This document shows, piece by piece, positions 6,350-14,972 of a stretch of DNA of 28,769 bases. This stretch comes from UBA724 sp964008075. Lineage in GTDB: Bacteria > Bacteroidota > Bacteroidia > Flavobacteriales > Flavobacteriaceae. Where the stretch lies: the NCBI GenBank assembly GCA_964008075.1, contig CAXGAP010000012.1, positions 1-28,769 of the forward strand, given 5' to 3'. Numbering within the stretch: the stretch's first letter is position 1; each line of letters begins with the position of its first letter. The translations under genes were made by a program, and so were the position numbers. The notes beneath the pieces are model-generated. The model was not told the origin of the DNA. It made no database searches and saw only the letters and a program-made list of their open reading frames with translations.

Positions 6350-8815
6350 ATGGCAAAAAACCTAGTTATTGTAGAGTCTCCAGCCAAAGCAAAAACAATT
6401 GAAAAATACCTCGGAGCTGACTTCAAAGTTGTATCCAGTTATGGTCATATTTCAGACCTTCCTGACAAAGAACTAGGAGTTGATGTTAAGCGAAATTTTT
6501 TGCCAAAGTACACAGTGTCAAGTGATAAGAAAAAACTTGTATCAGAGTTAAAAACCCTTGCGAAAAAATCAAACACTGTATGGCTTGCAAGTGATGAGGA
6601 TCGAGAAGGAGAGGCGATTGCTTGGCATTTGTCGAATGTATTGGAGTTGCAAAAAGAAAACACAAAACGAATTGTTTTTAATGAAATCACAAAAACTGCG
6701 ATACAACATGCTATTGAACACCCCCGACAAATCGATCAAAACTTAGTCGATGCGCAACAAGCGCGAAGGGTATTGGATCGACTTGTGGGGTATGAGCTAT
6801 CTCCAATCCTTTGGCGTAAAGTACAAGGTGGTTTATCTGCTGGGCGTGTGCAATCGGTAACACTTCGTCTGGTTGTTGAGCGAGAGCGTGAAATCGAAAA
6901 TTTTGTACCTAAAGAAATATTTAAAGTTCAGGCAAATTTCACTACAGTAAAGGGCAGTTCATTTTCAGCCGAACTGTCTAAAACTTTTTCAAGTGAGCAA
7001 AAGGCGTTGAGTTTTTTAAATCAAAATATAGAAGTTCAATTTCATATCGATTCTATAGAAAAAAAGCCAGCTACAAAGTCTCCAGCAGCGCCTTTTACGA
7101 CTTCAACTTTGCAACAAGAAGCGTCGAGAAAGCTTGGGTTTTCTGTAAGTAGAACCATGCAAAATGCACAACGATTGTATGAAGCAGGTTTGATTACATA
7201 TATGCGAACAGACAGCGTAAATCTTTCAAAACAAGCCTTGGGACAGGCTGCTTCAGTGATTGAAAGCAACTTTGGGAAACAATATGTACGAACCCATCTA
7301 TATGTCACCAAAAAGAAAGGAGCTCAAGAAGCGCATGAAGCCATTCGTCCAACTGACTTGACTCGAATGGAAGCGAATGTAGAATATGATCAAAAGCGAC
7401 TCTACGATCTGATTTGGAAGCGCACCTTGGCTTCGCAGATGAGTTTGGCAAAACTTGAAAGAACAGTAGCCAAAATCATTACAGACAAGCATTCTCATGC
7501 ATTTGTTGCACGTGGAGAAGTGGTTGTTTTTGATGGATTTTTAAAATTATATTTAGAAGGTGTTGATGATCCATCAGATGAAGATCAATCGTTGCTACCA
7601 GCAATGAAAAAGGGTGAGCTTGTCCATTCACAACAAATCGTTGCTACACAACGCTTCAGTCGACCTCCATATCGTTATTCAGAGGCATCGCTGGTCAAAA
7701 AATTGGAGGAGCTTGGCATTGGAAGACCATCAACCTATGCACCCACCATATCAACTGTTCTCAATCGTAAATATGTTGCCAAAGGCACACACGAAGGAGA
7801 TCAGCGAACATACAAACAGCTGTTACTCAAGTATAATAAACTGACAACCGAAAACAAATCTGAAAAAACAGGCTCCCAAAAAGGGAAACTTGTTCCGACA
7901 GATATTGGTTTTTTGGTCAATGATTTTTTGATCAACAACTTCAAGGACATAGTTGATTATGGATTTACGGCAAGCATCGAACAGGATTTTGATCGAGTTG
8001 CAACAGGAAATTCTGAATGGGAGTCAATTATGAAGCAATTTTACTCGAATTTTCATCCAGTTGTAGAAGATGTTAAGAAAAATGCTACACGTGAAACAGG
8101 GCAGCGAATTTTGGGAACAGATCCAAAAACTGGTCGTCAATTGAGTGTTCGCCTTGGAAAATTTGGCCCAATGGCACAGCTGGGGACTGTTGATGATGAA
8201 GAAAAGCCATTGTTTGCTTCAATTCCAGATTCACTTAGTTTAGCTAAAATTACTTTTGAAGAAGCTTTAAACTTGTTTAAACTGCCTGCAACGATTGGCG
8301 AATATCAGGGATTACCTGTGCAAGCCAATAATGGTCGCTATGGGCCATATGTGCTTCACAACAATGTATTTGTTTCACTGCCAAAGGGCACAGACCCACT
8401 CACAGTAACATTGGAACAAGCCATCGCTTGCATTGAACAAAAACGAAAAGACGATGCACCAATTGCAACCTATGAAGGTCAAGGTGTCACCAAAGGGAAG
8501 GGCCGATTTGGACCCTTTATAAAGTGGAATGGGTGGTTTATCAATGTGTCAAAGCAATATGATTTTGACGATCTTTCAGAAAAAGATATCAAAGAACTTA
8601 TAGATGCAAAGAAGAAAAAAGAAGCAGAGCGAATTATTCGTGTTTGGGAAGATGAAGGCATTCGAATCGAAAAAGCAAGGTGGGGGAGGCATAACCTCAT
8701 CAAAGGAAAAATGAAGGTTGAGCTCAACAAAACAATAGATGCATCCAATATGACTCTTGACCAAGCCAAAGAGATGTTGAGCAAGAAGAAGCTTGCAAAA
8801 AAGAAAAAAAAATAA
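6350..8815 (+). CDS. topA: DNA topoisomerase I (type IA)
   Basis: TopA relaxes negative supercoils through a transient 5'-phosphotyrosine link. The TOPRIM domain starts with KNLVIVESPAKAKTIEKYL and carries ASDEDREGEAIAWHL near residues 80-95. The active-site tyrosine lies in LITYMRTDS at Y284, preceded by the family motif SAGRVQS. The C-terminal third has repeated topo-C modules with GRYGPYV and GRFGPFI, and no CxxC zinc ribbons, as I remember for Bacteroidota. It ends in a lysine-rich tail (KKKLAKKKKK) that may bind DNA. I chose the ATG at 6350 because the protein then starts MAKNLVIVESP like its relatives and because the promoter overlaps an ATG at 6326. The length, 821 residues, is normal. 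Confidence 0.96.
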   Translation: MAKNLVIVESPAKAKTIEKYLGADFKVVSSYGHISDLPDKELGVDVKRNFLPKYTVSSDKKKLVSELKTLAKKSNTVWLASDEDREGEAIAWHLSNVLELQKENTKRIVFNEITKTAIQHAIEHPRQIDQNLVDAQQARRVLDRLVGYELSPILWRKVQGGLSAGRVQSVTLRLVVEREREIENFVPKEIFKVQANFTTVKGSSFSAELSKTFSSEQKALSFLNQNIEVQFHIDSIEKKPATKSPAAPFTTSTLQQEASRKLGFSVSRTMQNAQRLYEAGLITYMRTDSVNLSKQALGQAASVIESNFGKQYVRTHLYVTKKKGAQEAHEAIRPTDLTRMEANVEYDQKRLYDLIWKRTLASQMSLAKLERTVAKIITDKHSHAFVARGEVVVFDGFLKLYLEGVDDPSDEDQSLLPAMKKGELVHSQQIVATQRFSRPPYRYSEASLVKKLEELGIGRPSTYAPTISTVLNRKYVAKGTHEGDQRTYKQLLLKYNKLTTENKSEKTGSQKGKLVPTDIGFLVNDFLINNFKDIVDYGFTASIEQDFDRVATGNSEWESIMKQFYSNFHPVVEDVKKNATRETGQRILGTDPKTGRQLSVRLGKFGPMAQLGTVDDEEKPLFASIPDSLSLAKITFEEALNLFKLPATIGEYQGLPVQANNGRYGPYVLHNNVFVSLPKGTDPLTVTLEQAIACIEQKRKDDAPIATYEGQGVTKGKGRFGPFIKWNGWFINVSKQYDFDDLSEKDIKELIDAKKKKEAERIIRVWEDEGIRIEKARWGRHNLIKGKMKVELNKTIDASNMTLDQAKEMLSKKKLAKKKKK

Positions 8816-8818
8816 CAA

Positions 8819-9964
8819 ATGGCGATTGATTTTCTTATTCCTGTAGCTGAAGAAGTGTTATCACTTCGAACGACTTCAGAGACACAGTCATTGGGGAATA
8901 AAATTAAAATTCATACTAAAATAGGAGGGATTCCGAGCTTCAAAAACAGCAGAATTGCGATTGTAGGGGTTCAAGAAACAAGATCCATTGGTCAGCCTCA
9001 TCAGCGCAAACAAAACCTAACGGGCATTCGCAAAGCCCTCTACAGCCTATATGTTGGAAACTGGAGTAATAACATCATCGACCTTGGAGATGTTCCAATT
9101 GGAAATAAGGAAAGTGACTCAATGAAGGTGCTGCACGATGTTGCCAAAGAAATGTATCAGCGCAACATTCTGCTGATTGCTTTTGGTGGCAGTCAGGAAA
9201 ATACCCTTGGCCTTTGTAGTGTGTTTAACGAACTGGAAGTTTATTATAATTTAACATCAATAGATTATAAATTTGACTTTGGTGGCGATGGTAATCTCAT
9301 ATCGCCTGATTCCTATATGTCAAAGCTCATTGCAAACCGACCCAATTATATGTCGAATTTCTGTAATCTAGGGTATCAGAGTTATATGGTAGCTCAAGAT
9401 GAAATTGACCTCATGGAACGTTTGTATTTTGAGTCCTTTCGTCTAGGCGCATTGACACCTGACCTCAGGGTTGTAGAACCCCTGATGCGTGACTCTGATA
9501 TTGTTTCAATGGACATGACATCAGTGAAATCCAACGAGCTACAAGGTGGATTGACACAAGTTAATGGATTTACAGCACAACAATTTTGTGCATTGGGGCG
9601 TTATGTTGGTATCAGCGATAGGGTTCGATTTGTGGGGATACACAATATTCCTGAAACCAGTGCTGCTGCGAATTTGACAGCTCAAACAATGTGGTATATT
9701 TTAGAGGGTATGCATTTTAGAGTGAATGAATATCCTTTTTCAACAAAAGAAAATTGTGTAAAATATGTAGTCCCGTGTGATAATCAAGAGTTGGTTTTTT
9801 ATCAAAGTTCGGTTAGTAAACGCTGGTGGTTGGAAGTACAAGCAGATCAAGATTTTAATCAGGAAATTAGGCTGATTTCATGCGCTGAAAATGATTTTTA
9901 CACAGCAGAAAAAGGAGCAGTTCCTGATCGTTGGTGGAAGGCAATTCGTAGAAGTATAATTTAA
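8819..9964 (+). CDS. Arginase/formimidoylglutamase-fold protein with degraded metal site
   Basis: Enzymes of this fold hydrolyse guanidino or formimino groups with two manganese ions held by three motifs. Here all three are recognisable but altered. GGxH is GGSQ (123-126), with the histidine changed to Gln126. DAHxD is DYKFD (149-153), with the histidine changed to Lys151. DxDxxD is DMTSVK (232-237), with the second Asp changed to Thr234. Three of six ligands are lost, so arginase-type catalysis is unlikely. Automatic annotation would probably say formimidoylglutamase, and I would not trust that. The 381-residue length is somewhat above the enzyme norm and the C-terminus ends in PDRWWKAIRR. 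It starts three bases after topA and directly precedes gldK, so a link to gliding or T9SS is possible but unproven. Confidence 0.75.
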   Translation: MAIDFLIPVAEEVLSLRTTSETQSLGNKIKIHTKIGGIPSFKNSRIAIVGVQETRSIGQPHQRKQNLTGIRKALYSLYVGNWSNNIIDLGDVPIGNKESDSMKVLHDVAKEMYQRNILLIAFGGSQENTLGLCSVFNELEVYYNLTSIDYKFDFGGDGNLISPDSYMSKLIANRPNYMSNFCNLGYQSYMVAQDEIDLMERLYFESFRLGALTPDLRVVEPLMRDSDIVSMDMTSVKSNELQGGLTQVNGFTAQQFCALGRYVGISDRVRFVGIHNIPETSAAANLTAQTMWYILEGMHFRVNEYPFSTKENCVKYVVPCDNQELVFYQSSVSKRWWLEVQADQDFNQEIRLISCAENDFYTAEKGAVPDRWWKAIRRSII

Positions 9965-9980
9965 AATGTATATTTTTGTC

Positions 9981-9992
9981 AACAATATTGTT
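9981..9992. promoter_or_regulatory. 12-bp perfect palindrome upstream of gldK
   Basis: AACAATATTGTT is a perfect palindrome 28 bases before the gldK ATG. A TAATTTCG at 10004-10011, one base off the -7 consensus, follows. No well-spaced TTG accompanies it, so a promoter here is uncertain; the palindrome could be an operator. Confidence 0.25.
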
Positions 9993-10019
9993 AATAAATA
10001 TCTTAATTTCGCACACGTA

Positions 10020-11648
10020 ATGAGAAGCATAACCGCATTACTTGCTTTATTAATTTTAGTCTTGAGTTGTGGAAAACGCGATCAGGGCGAGTTAATTGGA
10101 GTTAAGACAAAAAAATTTATAAAGGTAAACCCACATGGGATGGTTGAAGTCCCCGGTGGGTCTTTTATTATGGGCTCTTCCGACGAAGATATCATTGATG
10201 CGCAAAACGATATTACTCGAACCGTGACTGTCCGAACCTTCTACATGGACGAAACCGAAATAACCAATCGAGAGTATATGCAGTTTATCGGATGGGTGAA
10301 AGACTCAATCGTGAGAACCAAACTCGCAGAAAAAGCAGTTTATGTAGCCTTGGGGGTTACGCAAGACAACACTAAGGATTTTAAAGATATTGAGCAGACC
10401 TGGTCAGAATTTAATGATTTAGCTGAATCTGTGGTCGATGAAAACTCGGATGGTGTAGCTGAAATTAAAATGCCCAACCTAGATGACCTATCAGATGAAA
10501 ACGAAAACTTTAGCAGCCCAGAAGATTTCTACACTGCTGAAAAAGGAGAAATACTTACATATTTTCCTGCAGTAGCTGACTATGTTGGGATTGCTGAATC
10601 TGATGGCGACGCTGGCGAAGAATTTAGTGGACTCAATGGATATCAATTACTTCTTCGATATAGAGCTGAAAACCCCATAGTTTTGTGGCTAAGGGATAGA
10701 AATAAGTCTAATAGCGAATATCACAACTACCTCCCTTTAAATAGAAATACTGATATTTTTTGGGAAAGAAAAGATTATCCTGACATCCACTACGCTGAAG
10801 TGATGGAAGATGAGGTATACCTTCCTGAACAAGAATGGTATAATGGCGTTCGATCTTTTGACACTAAAATATTGGTTTATCGCTATTCAGAACTAAAGAC
10901 TGATAGTTTGGTCAATGACATGAAAAATCCAAGCTTAGTTGATAATATCAAACGTTCTGATTACCTCGTTCACGACGCTGTTCGCATCTATCCTGATACA
11001 ACAGTTTGGATCAGAGACTTTAAGTACAGTTACAATGAACCTATGTTCAACGAATATTTTTGGCATCCCGCTTATGCTGATTATCCAGTAGTGGGCATCA
11101 GTTGGAAGCAGGCAAAAGCATTTGCGAATTGGAGAACAAAATACAGGAATGATTATTTAAGAGGAGAAAAAAATAAAACAACAGTAGGTCAGTTTCGACT
11201 ACCAACTGAAGGGGAATGGGAATATGCTGCTCGTGGTGGTAAGCAATCTGCAATTTACCCTTGGGGGGGGCCATATTTGGTCGACAACCGTGGGGATTTT
11301 CTTGCAAACTTTAAACCCAAACGAGGTGATTACTCAGCTGATAACATCGTTTATACTGCTGAGGTAGATTCCTATGAACCAAATGATTTTGGACTGTACA
11401 ATATGTCTGGAAATGTAGCTGAATGGACCTCATCGCCTTATTACAATGAGAGTTATGAGTTCAACACAACCTTTAACCCTGACGTGTTTATGCCAGGGAA
11501 TGAAAGAAAAGTAGTTCGAGGAGGCTCATGGAAAGATGTTGCCTACTTCTTAAAAGTTGGAAGTAGAGATTACGAATACGCCGACAGTGCAAAGAGTTAT
11601 ATAGGGTTACGTTTAGTTCGTGACTATTTAGGATCAAACAGTAGATAA
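10020..11648 (+). CDS. gldK: GldK, gliding motility / T9SS ring lipoprotein
   Basis: GldK forms, with GldN, the periplasmic ring attached to the outer membrane in type IX secretion and gliding. It is a lipoprotein: MRSITALLALLILVLSC puts the lipidated cysteine at residue 17. The mature part has the sulfatase-modifying-factor (FGE) fold: VPGGSFIMGSSDED and FYMDETEITNREYMQF near the start, then LPTEGEWEYAARGGK, YPWGGPY and MSGNVAEW with RGGSWKD towards the end. I chose the ATG at 10020 because it begins the lipoprotein signal; an ATG at 9966 would add 18 residues before it. At 542 residues it is longer than the roughly 465 I recall for Flavobacterium GldK. An acidic insert (about 115-205) explains the excess. 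It leads the gldKLMN operon. Confidence 0.95.
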   Translation: MRSITALLALLILVLSCGKRDQGELIGVKTKKFIKVNPHGMVEVPGGSFIMGSSDEDIIDAQNDITRTVTVRTFYMDETEITNREYMQFIGWVKDSIVRTKLAEKAVYVALGVTQDNTKDFKDIEQTWSEFNDLAESVVDENSDGVAEIKMPNLDDLSDENENFSSPEDFYTAEKGEILTYFPAVADYVGIAESDGDAGEEFSGLNGYQLLLRYRAENPIVLWLRDRNKSNSEYHNYLPLNRNTDIFWERKDYPDIHYAEVMEDEVYLPEQEWYNGVRSFDTKILVYRYSELKTDSLVNDMKNPSLVDNIKRSDYLVHDAVRIYPDTTVWIRDFKYSYNEPMFNEYFWHPAYADYPVVGISWKQAKAFANWRTKYRNDYLRGEKNKTTVGQFRLPTEGEWEYAARGGKQSAIYPWGGPYLVDNRGDFLANFKPKRGDYSADNIVYTAEVDSYEPNDFGLYNMSGNVAEWTSSPYYNESYEFNTTFNPDVFMPGNERKVVRGGSWKDVAYFLKVGSRDYEYADSAKSYIGLRLVRDYLGSNSR

Positions 11649-11658
11649 TTTTAAAGTA

Positions 11659-12261
11659 ATGAAGAAAAAGTTTTTTATACCGGAAAAATACTTAGAATTA
11701 ATTTTTGGACTAGGAGCATCAGTCGTTATTATTGGTGCACTTTTAAAAATTACTCATAAGGACTTTATATTTAGTGGAAACACATGGCTTACAGCTGGGC
11801 TCATAACTGAGGCAGTGATCTTTATGATTGCAGGTCTTAGAGGCTATGCTGTCACAACTGAGGACGATTCAGACGAAGTAAGTCCAGAGGCTGCAATCTC
11901 TGACGTTTCTAAAGAAGTAGATGCGCTTAAAGAAGCTTTTGTATCTGCCACAAACCAAATACAAAATTTGACAGGAAGTTTACAAGCTGCTACAATTGCG
12001 GCAGCAACAATTAGAATTCCCGAAAATTTTCAAGTTAACGTAGATGAACTAAACAAACGCCTTGCTTCGGCTAGTGTTTCTGTTTCGCAAGTGCAGGATG
12101 TTTATAATAATATCGAAAAGAGCTTGGATGGTCAGCCTGAAGCGCACAGAGATGTCGTTTCTGCTAGTGATAAGCTTGTTGTGCAACTAGAAGAAATGAA
12201 CTCTCTTGTGAAGCAGCTAAATGAAAAGTACTCTGCGATTTCTAAGGCAATGGGTAATTAA
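11659..12261 (+). CDS. gldL: GldL, inner-membrane motor subunit of gliding / T9SS
   Basis: GldL and GldM form the proton-driven rotary motor in the inner membrane that powers type IX secretion and gliding. The 200-residue protein has two membrane helices, about 13-31 and 43-60. It carries lysine 30 at the end of the first helix and glutamate 51 in the second (LITEAVIFMIAG). These match the positions of the charged residues known to matter in Flavobacterium johnsoniae GldL (Glu49 there). The cytoplasmic tail, about 140 residues, is helical and probably coiled-coil. The size is close to the usual 215. It begins 10 bases after gldK and ends 19 bases before gldM. Confidence 0.95.
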   Translation: MKKKFFIPEKYLELIFGLGASVVIIGALLKITHKDFIFSGNTWLTAGLITEAVIFMIAGLRGYAVTTEDDSDEVSPEAAISDVSKEVDALKEAFVSATNQIQNLTGSLQAATIAAATIRIPENFQVNVDELNKRLASASVSVSQVQDVYNNIEKSLDGQPEAHRDVVSASDKLVVQLEEMNSLVKQLNEKYSAISKAMGN

Positions 12262-12280
12262 ATAAAATTAATCACAACTA

Positions 12281-13975
12281 ATGGCAGCAGGAAAACAAGA
12301 TTCTAGGCAAAAAATGATAAACATGATGTATCTCGTGTTTATCGCCATGTTGGCTTTGAATATTAGTAAGGAGGTACTAGCCACTTTAGGCATTTTGAAT
12401 GATGATATAGAAAATTCGATTCGATCTAAAAGTGAAAAAAGTGAAGAGCTTTATGGCTTGTTTAAGCAAAACGCAGAGAACCCAAGTTATTCATTTGTGA
12501 AAGAATGGGCTCCAATCATTGAAGATGCCACCAACGAATACTATTCATTTATACAGGCAATTAAAGATACGCTACTACTAGATAAAGACGGAAAAAATAA
12601 ATACAAGAAGTCTGTTATAATCAAAGACGGCCCGAACAAATCAGATACCCTAATGATTACAAATTATCAGACGATGGACAAGTCACTCGATCTTGATGAT
12701 ATGTTTTTTGAAGGAAACAACTACGATAGCTTAGGTGTTGTGTTCGTTGACAAATTCAAATCATTCTCAAATTTGATGCGTTCGGTTATCGACTCCATTG
12801 CCTTGCAAGAAAGTCGATTGACTGTCAAAAGAACACCACACAATTTTTCAATCAGTAAAGATCTGTTAAGAAGAAGTTTTACTTTTCGGGATTCTGTTGT
12901 GAACTCAGAAGGTACGATCCAACCTTATCTTGATTACAACTACAAAGGCTTTCCTAAAATCGCTTCTCTTTCTAAACTCACAAAGCTACAATCTGATGTT
13001 CGTGAATTAGAACTTCAAATGGTGGATGCGTTTAACACGAAAATTTTAAGTGATGGTAGTGCTGTAAACATCAACACATCTAAGTCGCTACTGAATGCAA
13101 AATCAACTTATTTCGTTGGTGAGCGCATCAATGATGCCAAGATACTTATTGGCCGAATTGCAAGTGACTTCCAGCCCGATTCCGTTTCGATTAAAATCGA
13201 TAATCGCCAATTGCGACAGGGTAGAGACTTTACTATCGAAGATGGTGCCATCAACCTCAACTTGATCTTCAGTTCTGGTGGGGAAAAGAAAATCACTGGT
13301 GATTTATTTTTCTCTGATGCTGATGGAAATCTTGAACCAATTCCTGTTGAACAAACTTTAGTGGTGAACAATCGCACTGACTTTTTTATTGAGATTCCAC
13401 GAATGAATGTGTTGTATCGAGGATTACCAAACGAAATTCGTGTTATTGATCCTGAAATTCAACAGAGTAATATGATACTAAGATCTGGCTCTGCTGATAT
13501 TATTCGTGGATTAAGCAGCACTTTTGAGATCATACCCAAAAGCAATGTCAATAGTGTAAAAGTTACTGTAGGAGACCGTTCGAATGCAAGAGTAAAAAAA
13601 GAAAAAACATTTAGAGTAAAAGACTTACCTGAAATGGAAAGTTCTTTGATGTACAGTAATAATTTCTTTACAAGTTCTACAGGAATTAGTAAAAGGGGAC
13701 TGCAAAGAGGGAGATTGACTGCTAAAATCCCTGATGATTTTGATTATGAGCTTACGATTGAAGTAGTTAGCTTTACATTCCAAATTGGAAATTCAGCTCC
13801 AAGGGAAATCAAAGGTGATAAATTAAACGAATTGTTTGCAGTCATTGAAGCACAGCCAAAAGGAGCCCGAGCTTTCTTTGACAATGTGATCTCTAGGGCT
13901 TACTTTAATTCTGGAGGTAAGAGGCGCTATGTAGAAAATGTAAAGGTTAAAGATTTCAACATTAAACTCAGATAA
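12281..13975 (+). CDS. gldM: GldM, periplasm-spanning motor shaft of gliding / T9SS
   Basis: GldM is a dimer with one N-terminal membrane helix that inserts in the GldL ring and four periplasmic domains that reach the GldK/GldN ring. The start MAAGKQDSRQKMINMMYLVF is strongly conserved. It includes Arg9, which is reported to face the GldL glutamate in the motor. The membrane helix is at about 13-33, followed by NISKEVL and a long helical first domain. The later domains are beta-rich, as seen by alternating hydrophobic residues. At 564 residues it is longer than the F. johnsoniae protein (about 515); the extra residues appear to lie in the periplasmic part. It is the third gene of gldKLMN. Confidence 0.95.
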   Translation: MAAGKQDSRQKMINMMYLVFIAMLALNISKEVLATLGILNDDIENSIRSKSEKSEELYGLFKQNAENPSYSFVKEWAPIIEDATNEYYSFIQAIKDTLLLDKDGKNKYKKSVIIKDGPNKSDTLMITNYQTMDKSLDLDDMFFEGNNYDSLGVVFVDKFKSFSNLMRSVIDSIALQESRLTVKRTPHNFSISKDLLRRSFTFRDSVVNSEGTIQPYLDYNYKGFPKIASLSKLTKLQSDVRELELQMVDAFNTKILSDGSAVNINTSKSLLNAKSTYFVGERINDAKILIGRIASDFQPDSVSIKIDNRQLRQGRDFTIEDGAINLNLIFSSGGEKKITGDLFFSDADGNLEPIPVEQTLVVNNRTDFFIEIPRMNVLYRGLPNEIRVIDPEIQQSNMILRSGSADIIRGLSSTFEIIPKSNVNSVKVTVGDRSNARVKKEKTFRVKDLPEMESSLMYSNNFFTSSTGISKRGLQRGRLTAKIPDDFDYELTIEVVSFTFQIGNSAPREIKGDKLNELFAVIEAQPKGARAFFDNVISRAYFNSGGKRRYVENVKVKDFNIKLR

Positions 13976-13979
13976 CGCC

Positions 13980-14924
13980 ATGCATAAGTTCATTTACATT
14001 CTTGCTTGCTTGCTTGTAACTGCTTCCTATGGGCAGTTTAACTTATTGAATGCTTCATCCCCTGACGAAGTTGGTAAAAAGACTGAAAAGCAAAAAGAAC
14101 TGGACTACAATGAACCATTAGTTTACCCTTATGTCGACGATAAAGACATACTTTGGAGCAAAGTTGTGTATGAATATATTGATGGCTTTGAGCAGTTTAA
14201 TTATCCGCTGTTTTTTCCAACGCAGGATTCTCAGTTCTCCGAAGATCGTAAATCTCTTTGGCGAATTCTTAGGGAGTATTTATACGAAAGTCAAGACTCA
14301 ATTACGATATATGATCCTAACTTTAGAAACTTCAATGTTAAATTTACTTACAACATAAGAGAGCCGAAACCTGCCGATGTTATCGGGGATCAATTTTACT
14401 TGGTAAATACAAAATTCCCAGACGACCAAACAGACTACAACCTCGATGGCGTTGTGGATGAAAATGATGTTGAATATTTACCATCCGAAAATATTGTTGG
14501 GTATAACCTGAAAGGAGTATGGTATTTCGACAAAAAATATGGAGAGCTTCGCTATCGATTGATTGGTATTCAACCTGTTGGGTATACCGCTTTTGACCTT
14601 GGCGCTGCTCAAATCGCTGCCGAGTCTGATGGTAACGCTCTTAAACCTGTTGCCCTTTTCTGGCTTTGGTTTAAAGATATACGTGAGGTGTTACACAAGC
14701 ACTATGTCTTTAGCGACAGAAACAACTCCAAGCGAATTACTTTTGATCAACTCCTTCTTTCGCGAAAGTTTCATACATATTTGTACCGAATTGATAATGT
14801 GATGAATGATCGTGATTTATTGAATACCCCTTATATCAATGATGACCCTTATCTGCGAATCACTGAATCACAACGCCTCAAAGAAATCATTCGAAACTTT
14901 GAGCATGATATGTGGAGCAACTAG
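13980..14924 (+). CDS. gldN: GldN, periplasmic ring protein of gliding / T9SS
   Basis: GldN is the partner of GldK in the periplasmic ring of the type IX secretion machine. The precursor has a cleavable signal peptide, MHKFIYILACLLVTASYGQ, with the expected cut before Q19. The mature protein carries the family pattern: DILWSKVVYEYIDGFEQFNY near residue 58, then repeated YGELRYRLIGI and LFWLWFKDIREVL segments. At 314 residues it has normal size. Its ATG is four bases after the gldM stop. It closes the gldKLMN cluster; no gldO duplicate follows, the next gene being an oxidoreductase. Confidence 0.94.
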   Translation: MHKFIYILACLLVTASYGQFNLLNASSPDEVGKKTEKQKELDYNEPLVYPYVDDKDILWSKVVYEYIDGFEQFNYPLFFPTQDSQFSEDRKSLWRILREYLYESQDSITIYDPNFRNFNVKFTYNIREPKPADVIGDQFYLVNTKFPDDQTDYNLDGVVDENDVEYLPSENIVGYNLKGVWYFDKKYGELRYRLIGIQPVGYTAFDLGAAQIAAESDGNALKPVALFWLWFKDIREVLHKHYVFSDRNNSKRITFDQLLLSRKFHTYLYRIDNVMNDRDLLNTPYINDDPYLRITESQRLKEIIRNFEHDMWSN

Positions 14925-14972
14925 TTGCCAACAATCATCTCTCTTTCCTTGTTACGCATCTAATTTTCTAAA

